Assembly: GCA_019638235.1 (NCBI GenBank)
Contig: JAHBUE010000001.1
Span: forward strand, 124,001-188,000
Source of the DNA: Cyclobacteriaceae bacterium
GTDB lineage: Bacteria > Bacteroidota > Bacteroidia > Cytophagales > Cyclobacteriaceae
Direction of reading: 5' to 3'
Length of the DNA stretch: 64,000 nucleotides
Shown: in pieces, positions 8,735 to 15,647 of the stretch
How positions within the stretch are numbered: position 1 is the stretch's first letter
Layout: every line of letters begins with the position of its first letter
The notes under the pieces: model-generated
The model's input: the letters and a program-made list of their open reading frames with translations, nothing else
The model's database searches: none
What the model was told of the DNA's origin: nothing
Translations under genes and position numbers: made by a program

Positions 8735-9289
8735 ATGGAAGAAATTGAACTATATCTTGAAGACGCAAAGGAGCACATGAACAAAGCCCTGAATCATGTT
8801 GGGCACGAGCTAACAAAAATCCGGGCAGGAAAAGCAAATCCAACCATGCTGGATGGCATCCAGGTTTCGTATTACGGAAATACTACACCGCTCAACCAGG
8901 TGTCGTCACTCACCACGCCCGATGCGCGCACTATTTTCATTAAGCCGTGGGAGAAAAACATGATACAGGAAATTGAAAAAGCTATCCGCGATGCCAACCT
9001 GGGGTTAAATCCGCAAAATGACGGACAACAGGTAATTGTAAACATACCCATGCTGACAGAAGAAAGGCGTAAGCAATTGGTAAAACAAGTAGGGCAGGAA
9101 TGTGAACACGGCCGGGTAAGCGTGCGAAATATCAGGAAAGACACTAACGAGAGCCTGAAAAAAATAAAGGGCACTTCGGAAGATGATATTAAAGATGCCG
9201 AAGCTACCGTGCAAAAACTTACGGATGAGTTTATCGGCAAGATTGACGCGCTGATGAAAAAGAAGGAAGCCGAAATTATGACGGTGTAA
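8735..9289 (+). CDS. frr: Ribosome recycling factor
   Basis: A 184-residue protein matching ribosome recycling factor over its full length. Typical elements are KIRAGKANPTMLDGIQVSYYG, PLNQVSSLTTPDARTIFIKPW, IPMLTEERRKQLVKQVGQ and the C-terminal helix ending in KKEAEIMTV. With EF-G it splits the post-termination ribosome into subunits. Gene order pyrH-frr is conserved. A strong intrinsic terminator follows 20 bases after the stop, so the pyrH-frr unit ends here. Confidence 0.97.
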   Translation: MEEIELYLEDAKEHMNKALNHVGHELTKIRAGKANPTMLDGIQVSYYGNTTPLNQVSSLTTPDARTIFIKPWEKNMIQEIEKAIRDANLGLNPQNDGQQVIVNIPMLTEERRKQLVKQVGQECEHGRVSVRNIRKDTNESLKKIKGTSEDDIKDAEATVQKLTDEFIGKIDALMKKKEAEIMTV

Positions 9290-9310
9290 ACCGGAAAAGT
9301 TGAAATAAAA

Positions 9311-9336
9311 AAGTCGGGCACACCCCGACTTTTTTA
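9311..9336 (+). terminator. Rho-independent terminator after frr
   Basis: AAGTCGGG (9311-9318) pairs with CCCGACTT (9324-9331) around a CACAC loop, followed by a run of T. This is a canonical intrinsic terminator for the pyrH-frr unit. The TTATTTG that follows directly (9334-9340) resembles a Bacteroidota -7 box and may start the next gene. Confidence 0.9.
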
Positions 9337-9376
9337 TTTGCAGAATGTTTACCTTCGGAAAACAACCCGCAACGCT

Positions 9377-9796
9377 ATGGAAAATCAAACCTTTGGCCAA
9401 CGAGCAAAACAAACCACTATGAAATTCCTGAAACGACTCTTTCTCATCATTATTGTGTTGGGCATTGGCACATTAGCCTTTTTTTACTGGGGCGTTTACG
9501 AACGCGGAATATGGGCCGGCAAAGTGCTGAGTGTTTCCGAAAAGGGCATCGTCTTTAAAACTCATGAAGGGAAAATTTCTATGGAATCGTTTGGTGCGCT
9601 TAAAGGCACCAGCCCCATTGCCGAAACCCGCGATTTTTCGGTAGAAAAAAGTGAGGCGGACGTGCTGAAAGAATTAGAAACTGCCGCCCTGAAAGGCGAA
9701 CGGGTAAACCTGCACTTTGTAAAACGCTACATGCGCTTTCCTTGGCGGGGCGATACCAAGTATTTTGTTACGAGAGTGGACGTGCAGAAAGAATAA
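9377..9796 (+). CDS. Small membrane-anchored protein, unknown function
   Basis: A 139-residue protein from ATG 9377; a second in-frame ATG at 9419 (MKFLKRLFLII) would give 125 residues and begins just before the single transmembrane helix LFLIIIVLGIGTLAFFYWG. The rest is a soluble domain with YERGIWAGKVLSVSEKGIVFKTHEGK and a C-terminal LHFVKRYMRFPWRGDTKYFVTRV. I recall proteins of this type in Bacteroidota databases with a spurious 6-phosphogluconate dehydrogenase label; nothing here looks like that enzyme. It is probably an envelope protein exposed to the periplasm. Confidence 0.7.
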   Translation: MENQTFGQRAKQTTMKFLKRLFLIIIVLGIGTLAFFYWGVYERGIWAGKVLSVSEKGIVFKTHEGKISMESFGALKGTSPIAETRDFSVEKSEADVLKELETAALKGERVNLHFVKRYMRFPWRGDTKYFVTRVDVQKE

Positions 9797-9827
9797 TCCA
9801 AACGAAACCTATAATCTTACAGGTCTT

Positions 9828-10631
9828 CTATTGCTCGCTAAACTTAATCGCTACCATAGCCGGCCATAGTTTTCCGGTAACGAGCACCATTTTACTTTTG
9901 GGTTCGTAAGCAATGCCGTTCAATACATCGGCATTGGGGTTGCCGGGATAGACCGCCTCGGCAACTTTGGTCATATCAAGCCGGCCCAGTACGTTGCCTG
10001 TGGCCGGGTCAATGCGTACGATATAATTTGTTTGCCAAAGGTTGGCATAAATGTGCCCTTCAATGTATTCTAACTCGTTCAGGTTTTTTACGGGCCTGCC
10101 GTTTTCCGTTACTGAAATGGTTTTAACCGGTTTCAGCGAAAGCGTATCTAAATAATACAACTTATCGGTGCCATCGCTCATAATCAGGTTTACATCATCG
10201 TGGGTAATGCCCCAGCCTTCACCGTTGTACGAAAATTCACCAAGTTTTTCATACGTTTTAAAATCGTAGATAAACCCTTTTTTGTTTTGCCAGGTAAGCT
10301 GATATACTTTGTTGTTCAGCACAGTTACGCCTTCGCCAAAATATTCTCTATCTAAGATTACTTTTTTATTTTGTATGCCCGTAGCGATGTCCACTTCCGC
10401 TATCCACGAAGTTCCGTGCTGCCCGGTTCCCTCAATTAATTTTCCGTTTGCCACTACTAAGCCCTGCGTAAAAGCTTGCGTATCGTGCGGGAATATTTTA
10501 AATATTATATAAGGAATGTTGTTCTTTGTTTCGGTAGCCGATTCCTTTTTGGATGAGCACGAAGAAATTGCAACGGCCAGCCCTATGCTTAACACTATAT
10601 TTAACCAAAATTCGATTGCAGACTTAGTCAT
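9828..10631 (-). CDS. Glutaminyl-peptide cyclotransferase-like lipoprotein
   Basis: A 267-residue protein with a lipoprotein signal: hydrophobic IVLSIGLAVAIS and a lipobox ending at Cys25. The mature part starts with FKIFPHDTQAFTQGLV, the hallmark of the plant/bacterial-type glutamine cyclotransferase family, and continues with beta-propeller repeats such as GEGVTVLNNKVYQLTWQNKKGFIYD, GWGITHDD and LNELEYIEGHIYANLWQTNYIVRIDP. The family converts N-terminal glutamine of peptides to pyroglutamate. Localisation would be the periplasmic face of inner or outer membrane. It stands alone on this strand between two rightward genes. Confidence 0.88.
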   Translation of the reverse strand: MTKSAIEFWLNIVLSIGLAVAISSCSSKKESATETKNNIPYIIFKIFPHDTQAFTQGLVVANGKLIEGTGQHGTSWIAEVDIATGIQNKKVILDREYFGEGVTVLNNKVYQLTWQNKKGFIYDFKTYEKLGEFSYNGEGWGITHDDVNLIMSDGTDKLYYLDTLSLKPVKTISVTENGRPVKNLNELEYIEGHIYANLWQTNYIVRIDPATGNVLGRLDMTKVAEAVYPGNPNADVLNGIAYEPKSKMVLVTGKLWPAMVAIKFSEQ

Positions 10632-10699
10632 CTTGAATTACCTTTAACATCAAAATAAAGATATCCTGTTCATTTTCACAACATCATTAACCAAACCTT

Positions 10700-11389
10700 A
10701 TGAAAAAGACCACAATTCTCCTGTTTGCCCTTTTCTGCACAACTTTCGCTTATGCCCAGTGCAATACTTTCTATATGCTGGATGACAGAAGCGAATGGAC
10801 TTTTGAAACGTATAACCCGAAAGGAAAACTTACCGGAAAAAACGAACAAAAAGTAACGGCTTTCAGCACAACAGCCACTGGCTATAAAGCAACGGTAAAA
10901 TCAGTAATATATAACGACAAAGGAAAAAAGATGACAGAAGGCGATCTGGAGCTGACCTGCGATAACGGCACATTTATTATGGACATGCGCAAATTCATTC
11001 CGGAAGAGCAACAGCAACTTTTTTCTTCTTACGAAATGAAGATTGAAAGCGAAAACTTAGAGGTGCCCTCTAAACTTTCGGTAGGGCAAACGTTGAAAAA
11101 CGGTTCGGTTACGCTCACGGCTTCAGGAAGCCCGATACCTATGAAAATTGAAATAACCATAAGCGACCGCAAAGTTGAAGGCAAGGAAACCATTACCACA
11201 TCTGCCGGTACATTTGATTGTTATAAAATTTCAAGCAAATCGAGTACACAAATGCAGATGGGCGTGAACATAAACCATAACGCTTCCAGCATTGAATGGA
11301 TTGCCGAAAAAGTGGGCATGGTTAAAACCGAGTCGTTCGACAAAAACGGTAAGTCGGCTGGTTATACGATATTGGCAAACAGGAAATAA
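10700..11389 (+). CDS. Secreted TapB/DUF3108-like protein
   Basis: A 229-residue secreted protein with signal peptide MKKTTILLFALFCTTFAYAQ. The mature part repeats the pattern seen in DUF3108/TapB-like proteins: a beta-rich domain with the segment TTSAGTFDCYKISSKSSTQMQ followed by IEWIAEKVGMVKTESFDKNGKSAGYTIL near the end. The TSAGTFDCYKI and W.A..VG.VK.E pieces are the recognisable family features. Function is unknown; some relatives are annotated as envelope or type IV pilus-associated components. It is a single-gene unit with its own hairpin terminator. Confidence 0.72.
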   Translation: MKKTTILLFALFCTTFAYAQCNTFYMLDDRSEWTFETYNPKGKLTGKNEQKVTAFSTTATGYKATVKSVIYNDKGKKMTEGDLELTCDNGTFIMDMRKFIPEEQQQLFSSYEMKIESENLEVPSKLSVGQTLKNGSVTLTASGSPIPMKIEITISDRKVEGKETITTSAGTFDCYKISSKSSTQMQMGVNINHNASSIEWIAEKVGMVKTESFDKNGKSAGYTILANRK

Positions 11390-11396
11390 AATCTGG

Positions 11397-11426
11397 CAGG
11401 TGAGTGGTTATCGTGCTGCTCACCTG
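11397..11426 (+). terminator. Hairpin after the TapB-like gene
   Basis: CAGGTGAG (11397-11404) pairs perfectly with CTCACCTG (11419-11426) across a 14-base loop, 8 bases after the stop at 11389. The downstream sequence TTCTAATAGTTT is only moderately T-rich. It lies between convergent genes and could also serve selD from the other side. Confidence 0.6.
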
Positions 11427-11478
11427 TTCTAATAGTTTCTGTTCTCAACCATGAAACACGTAATCCTTGTATTGCCCA

Positions 11479-12513
11479 TCAGGAGAATATGGTAATGTGC
11501 GCGGGTGCTTTGTCAACCAATCTACCGAATGGCTCAAGCATAAGTTCGTGGTCGGAAGTTATGCATTCAAACTCATGCGCATGATGTTCATTCACGCACA
11601 CTAATAATCCGCCACTCGTTTGCGGGTCGCATAATGTAAGTAGCGATTCCGACCCAATACCTGTTACCTTGCCGTCAAACCCCTGCCAGTTGCGCATGGT
11701 GTTGTCGGGAAAAATCATTTTTGAAACGTAGTGCGAAAGATTTTTTATCAACGGAATTTTTGAATAGCCTATCTCTGCCGAACATCCGCTTCCTTCGCAC
11801 ACTTCCAGTAAATGACCTAACAATCCAAAGCCGGTTACATCGGTCATGGCGGTTACATACTCCAGCGAGCCGAACAACTCGCCTATCGTATTTAGCGTAG
11901 TCATTATTCGCACGACCTCTTCAACATCCTGCGGTTCGGCCAGTCCGCGTTTTTGTGCTGTGGCTATGATGCCCACACCAAGCGGCTTGGTGAGGTAAAG
12001 TAAATTGCCCGGCCTGGCGGTATTATTTTTTTTAAGATGTTGTTTGGGCACGGTGCCCGTTACGGCCAACCCGAAAATCGGTTCGGGGCTATCGATGCTG
12101 TGTCCGCCCGCCAACGGAATATTTGCCTCGTTACAAACAGATTGCGCACCTGCCAGCACACGTTGCGCTACCTCAACCGGAATTTTTTCTACCGGCCAGC
12201 CAAGAATGGCGAGCGCCATAACGGGCTTGCCGCCCATAGCATATACATCGCTGATTGCGTTGGTAGCTGCAATGGCGCCAAACGAAAAGGCATCGTCAAC
12301 AATGGGCATAAAAAAATCGGTAGTGCTGATGATGCAGGTGTTCTCGTTTAGTTCATAAACAGCCGCATCGTCTTTCGATTCGTTGCCCACCAGCAATTGC
12401 GGAAATGTTTTTTTTGCCTCTGTCGATTGCAAAATCGTTTCCAAAACAGCCGGAGCAATTTTGCATCCGCAACCTGCACCGTGAGAGAATTGTGTGAGTT
12501 TAATGTCTGTCAT
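11479..12513 (-). CDS. selD: Selenide, water dikinase
   Basis: A 344-residue selenophosphate synthetase, which makes selenophosphate from selenide and ATP. FSHGAGCGCKIAP near the N terminus aligns with the Escherichia coli active site: Cys15 and Lys18 here match Cys17 and Lys20 there. The catalytic position is a cysteine codon, not a Sec UGA. Further motifs are DDAAVYEL, TTDFFMPIVDD, FGAIAATNAISDVYAMGG, GGHSI and TDVTGFGLLGH, then PQTSGGLL. It lies downstream of mnmH on the same strand, so the selenium is probably used for 2-selenouridine in tRNA. No selA, selB or selC is in the window. Confidence 0.96.
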   Translation of the reverse strand: MTDIKLTQFSHGAGCGCKIAPAVLETILQSTEAKKTFPQLLVGNESKDDAAVYELNENTCIISTTDFFMPIVDDAFSFGAIAATNAISDVYAMGGKPVMALAILGWPVEKIPVEVAQRVLAGAQSVCNEANIPLAGGHSIDSPEPIFGLAVTGTVPKQHLKKNNTARPGNLLYLTKPLGVGIIATAQKRGLAEPQDVEEVVRIMTTLNTIGELFGSLEYVTAMTDVTGFGLLGHLLEVCEGSGCSAEIGYSKIPLIKNLSHYVSKMIFPDNTMRNWQGFDGKVTGIGSESLLTLCDPQTSGGLLVCVNEHHAHEFECITSDHELMLEPFGRLVDKAPAHITIFS

Positions 12514-12529
12514 AGAATGTTTATTACCC

Positions 12530-12638
12530 TCACCCCCGAAAACGATTTGAGTCGTTACCGGAATATCCCTCCCCCCTCTCCTATTGGAGAGGGGGATAAC
12601 GACTCTGTGTAAATTCCAGAATCTTAATAGGGAGTGAG
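12530..12638. repeat. Nested palindromic element between mnmH and selD
   Basis: CCCCTCTCC (12573-12581) pairs with GGAGAGGGG (12586-12594) around a TATT loop; GAGTCGTTA (12549-12557) pairs with TAACGACTC (12597-12605) outside it; CCTCAC near 12531 faces GTGAGG near 12634. The whole 110-base gap between the two selenium genes can therefore fold as one long stem. Its core CTCCTATTGGAGA is shared with the elements at 15,522 and 47,517, so it is probably a member of the same dispersed palindrome family. Confidence 0.7.
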
Positions 12639-12651
12639 GTTTACAAAATAA

Positions 12652-13659
12652 TCAAATAGTTACTAAAGTGTTTACAATATCCGTTGAGTCTAAACCCTCC
12701 CACAACACCCGTCTGATAATTCGTTGTTGTTTTCGTTCAAGTCCGTTGCGGTAGGCTTTGTCGTAATAGGTTAATAAAATATCAATGGTGCTTTGCCAAT
12801 CGCCTTGCGCAAGTTTTTCGGCTGCCGATTTGAAATGTTGCCCGCCAAGTTTTTTTGTGATTTTTTTCATGGCTTCAAGAAACTGCTCCGGGTCGGTTTC
12901 GCCATATTCATTCACTAAGCGTTGCAGGCGTACATTTTTCGGAACAGAAATTTCAACAACAGGCGACCGCCCCATATTTTTCCACAACGGTTCGGGCAAA
13001 AATATTTTTCCAATAGCAACCGATTCGTCTTCAATCCAGATGCGCTTCGATACATCAAGTTTCAGAATAGCTTCAAACAATTCATTTTGAAATTGTTCGG
13101 TTGTGGGTTGTGCCGGCATGTTCAAGCCGCCAAATACCGAACCCTTGTGCCGTGCTACTTGCTCCAGGTCAAGTACCTGTTCACCGGCTTGTTGCAATGC
13201 GCACAGTATTTCACTCTTGCCGCTACCGGTTTCGCCACCCAATACCACCAGATTAAAAGGTAATGCAAATGATTCAACCGCTTTTTGCCGATATGCTTTA
13301 TACCCGCCTTTAAGCTGATGCGTTTTAACACCGGCCATCTGCACAAAACTGCAAAAGTTAGCCGACCGCATACCACCACGCCAACAATGCACCAGCAACT
13401 CGTTGCCATTGGCTACGTGAAGGGCCTCCTCTACCAGTGTATTCAGTCGCGGGCCAACCAACCGAAAGCCGGTTTTGATTGCTTCTAACTGTCCTTTTTG
13501 CTTGTAGTCGGTGCCAACAGCAATGCGTTCTTCGTTATTGAGTAAGGGAATGTTGACCACACCCGGAATATATCCCTCGTCATATTCTCCTTCCGACCGT
13601 ACATCAACAGCCGGAAGTTCATGACGAAGTTTCAGAAAATCATCGAGGGTAATAATCAT
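12652..13659 (-). CDS. mnmH: tRNA 2-selenouridine synthase
   Basis: A 335-residue two-domain enzyme (also called SelU/YbbB) that replaces sulfur of 2-thiouridine at the tRNA wobble position with selenium, through geranylated and selenophosphate-dependent steps. Residues 1-130 are a rhodanese domain with VDVRSEGEYDEGYIPG and the catalytic Cys92 in LLVHCWRGGMRS. A P-loop GETGSGKS at 142-149 starts the second domain that binds the geranyl donor and tRNA. Upstream of selD on the same strand, separated only by the palindromic element; the two form the selenouridine pathway. Confidence 0.95.
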   Translation of the reverse strand: MIITLDDFLKLRHELPAVDVRSEGEYDEGYIPGVVNIPLLNNEERIAVGTDYKQKGQLEAIKTGFRLVGPRLNTLVEEALHVANGNELLVHCWRGGMRSANFCSFVQMAGVKTHQLKGGYKAYRQKAVESFALPFNLVVLGGETGSGKSEILCALQQAGEQVLDLEQVARHKGSVFGGLNMPAQPTTEQFQNELFEAILKLDVSKRIWIEDESVAIGKIFLPEPLWKNMGRSPVVEISVPKNVRLQRLVNEYGETDPEQFLEAMKKITKKLGGQHFKSAAEKLAQGDWQSTIDILLTYYDKAYRNGLERKQQRIIRRVLWEGLDSTDIVNTLVTI

Positions 13660-13720
13660 GCTTGAAAGGTACCAAAAAAGTTACCTCAATCAGTATTACT
13701 ACCGACAAAGAATTGTTCTC

Positions 13721-14215
13721 CTAATTATCTACAAGCTCCTCGAATAACGCATGGTAGCTTTCGATAAAATCATCCATAGTAATTCTCTCATAAGTTGAAA
13801 TGGCCGGATACACTAGCTTACCCCTGTTACTCTCCGTATCATCTAAGTCGTCTAAATTAAGAACGTCATGGGCTAATTCGTGATACATTAAAAAATATCG
13901 TTTTGGTTTATTGAACTTCTCCCATGTAGAAGGATTTATATATATCTCTATCAGGCTATCATTATCCTTTCCATACGAAATTGCATGTACGTGGGCAGTG
14001 TTTGTAATCTGGTCAAGCCTTGCAAATTTGATTATAATGCTGGACGGTTTTTTCGGGCATAAACCGAATGCATTTACATCCCGATAAAATTTATCAATGT
14101 AAAAATCAAAATCTTCGTCTGCATCATAAGCGCTTTCACCTTTATCAAAAATAGAAATAGAAGCGTTTTGTTCCATAGGTTTTTCAATTTCACCTATGTA
14201 TTGCAAAAAAACCAT
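13721..14215 (-). CDS. Putative zinc metallopeptidase-like protein (HELAH motif)
   Basis: A 164-residue protein (151 if it starts at ATG 14176). It carries MYHELAHDVLNLDD with His112-Glu113 and His116, the HExxH zincin signature, and a following Asp-rich segment LDDLDDTESN that could supply a third ligand. No signal peptide, so it acts in the cytoplasm if active. The start lies 18 bases after the stop of the AAA/DUF4143 gene, suggesting cotranscription. I recall short putative metallopeptidases with HELGHD in Bacteroidota of unknown role; peptidase activity is inference from the motif only. Confidence 0.6.
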   Translation of the reverse strand: MVFLQYIGEIEKPMEQNASISIFDKGESAYDADEDFDFYIDKFYRDVNAFGLCPKKPSSIIIKFARLDQITNTAHVHAISYGKDNDSLIEIYINPSTWEKFNKPKRYFLMYHELAHDVLNLDDLDDTESNRGKLVYPAISTYERITMDDFIESYHALFEELVDN

Positions 14216-14233
14216 TTTGTCACCGCTTTATTT

Positions 14234-15448
14234 TCAAAATTCTTCGTTGGTCAGAAATTCTTTAAGGTGCAATTGGCGGATGCCTTTGTATGTATTACGT
14301 GCCGATATAGTGTCCAGCGTTACCACATACTTCGGATAGTTGTCTTCTATAAGCATCAGGTTACCAAACTCTCTCTCCACTGCTTTTTCATCTGTAAGCA
14401 TATAACAGGCTTGTATATAGATGCGTTCTCCGCTCTTTTCACCAATAAAATCTATCTCTCTTTTCTCATCTTTGCCCACAAAAACCCGGTAGCCGCGTCT
14501 CAACAACTGCATATATACTGCGTTCTCAATTAATTTTGCTATATCAGCACGGTAGTTCAAGCCCCTTATGCTGTTTCGGATACCAAGGTCTTCAAAGTAA
14601 TACTTTTCACCTACTTCAAAGATTTTCAATCCGTTTATGTCTGCCCTTGGCGCTTTGTGTATAAAGTAAGCATTGGTCAATGCTTTCAGGTAGTTTATTA
14701 CAGATTGAATAGGAATTTGTATTTGTTGGGACTTGAGGTATTTGCTGATGTTCCGAGCAGAGAAAAGACTGCCGGTATTGTCGGCAAGAAAAGCAACTAA
14801 GTTTTCCAATAGCGCTACGTTCCGTATTTTTTCTCTGCTCACCACATCTTTAAGAAGTATGGACGCATACACGTTTTTCAGGTATTCAAATACGACTGCG
14901 GGATCAGTTCCGATGTGGTATTGATATGGCATTCCGCCTATGGTCAGGTAGCGCTCCAAACTTTCGGTTGTATTCTCTAACCTGTTGAATTTTAAAAATT
15001 CGGTATAACTCAATGCGTGAATAGTAAACTCGATATAACGCCCCGCCAATTGCGTGGCCAATTCTCCTGAAAGCATATTGGCGTTACTGCCCGTGCAATA
15101 AATATCGCATGCCCGTTCATTGAGTAGACTTCTGAGGCTACGTTGAAATTCTTCAATTTCCTGTATTTCGTCTATAAATAAAAAATTGGGAACGCCCGCT
15201 TTAAGGTTACGTTTTACATAATCGTAAAGCTGCGTATGATTATTTATAAGCGAGAATTGTTCCTGTTCTTTATCAATGTAAATAACATGTGCGTTTTTTT
15301 GACTGTTGGCTATTTCCTGTATCAGCAATTTCAAAATATAGCTTTTCCCCACCCTGCGCTGCCCGGTAAGCACCTTAATTATGGGTTTGTTGATAAAAGG
15401 CCTTATCCGCTCTATATATTCGCTCCTTTGTATAATAATTTCTTCCAT
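14234..15448 (-). CDS. AAA-family ATPase with DUF4143 domain
   Basis: A 404-residue ATPase of the archaeal-type AAA_14/DUF4143 class. The ATG at 15448 is chosen over 15469 because the family begins with the RxxYIERI element just before the P-loop. Walker A is TGQRRVGKS (28-36), Walker B is FLFIDEIQEIEEFQRSL, and YCTGSNANML acts as sensor 1. The C-terminal ~150 residues are the DUF4143 domain with the winged-helix region and a nuclease-like segment VFVGKDEKREIDFIGE. These proteins are common, patchily distributed and functionally uncharacterised. Base composition is lower in GC than the selenium genes nearby. Confidence 0.85.
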   Translation of the reverse strand: MEEIIIQRSEYIERIRPFINKPIIKVLTGQRRVGKSYILKLLIQEIANSQKNAHVIYIDKEQEQFSLINNHTQLYDYVKRNLKAGVPNFLFIDEIQEIEEFQRSLRSLLNERACDIYCTGSNANMLSGELATQLAGRYIEFTIHALSYTEFLKFNRLENTTESLERYLTIGGMPYQYHIGTDPAVVFEYLKNVYASILLKDVVSREKIRNVALLENLVAFLADNTGSLFSARNISKYLKSQQIQIPIQSVINYLKALTNAYFIHKAPRADINGLKIFEVGEKYYFEDLGIRNSIRGLNYRADIAKLIENAVYMQLLRRGYRVFVGKDEKREIDFIGEKSGERIYIQACYMLTDEKAVEREFGNLMLIEDNYPKYVVTLDTISARNTYKGIRQLHLKEFLTNEEF

Positions 15449-15521
15449 TACGATTGAAATTTTTATCAAAAGTATATAAAATTTCTTGTATAATTGAAGA
15501 AATTAGGAGTAAAGGCTGCTG

Positions 15522-15643
15522 TAACCTCATCCCCTGCCTGTGCGTAGCTTCGGGTGCCTACGCTAAAGCTTCTGCGTCAGCGTGCAAAGGCAGGCCTACC
15601 CCTTCTCCTTATTGAGAAGGGTACAAGGAGTTTTTAGAGATGC
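15522..15643. repeat. Dispersed palindromic element, second copy of the 47.5-kb family
   Basis: TAACCTCATCCCCTGCC (15522-15538) and the right part with CCTTCTCC, TATTGAGAAGG and GTTTTTAGAGATGC (to 15643) match the element at 47,517-47,603 almost base for base. Between them this copy has about 60 extra bases that themselves contain inverted pieces (GCCTGTGC.. versus ..AAGGCAGGC; GTAGC versus CTACGC). The left terminal repeat GGCATCTCTAAAAAC is absent. It lies in the gap between the DUF5686 gene and the AAA gene. Confidence 0.72.
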
Positions 15644-15647
15644 TCAA

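Noticed and set aside
9377..9796. 6-phosphogluconate dehydrogenase label for the small membrane protein
   Set aside because: The protein is 139 residues with one membrane helix and no Rossmann motif; the label in databases is a known misannotation type.
11479..12513. Selenocysteine in selD
   Set aside because: The active-site codon is a normal cysteine codon in GCGC and the frame has no internal UGA.
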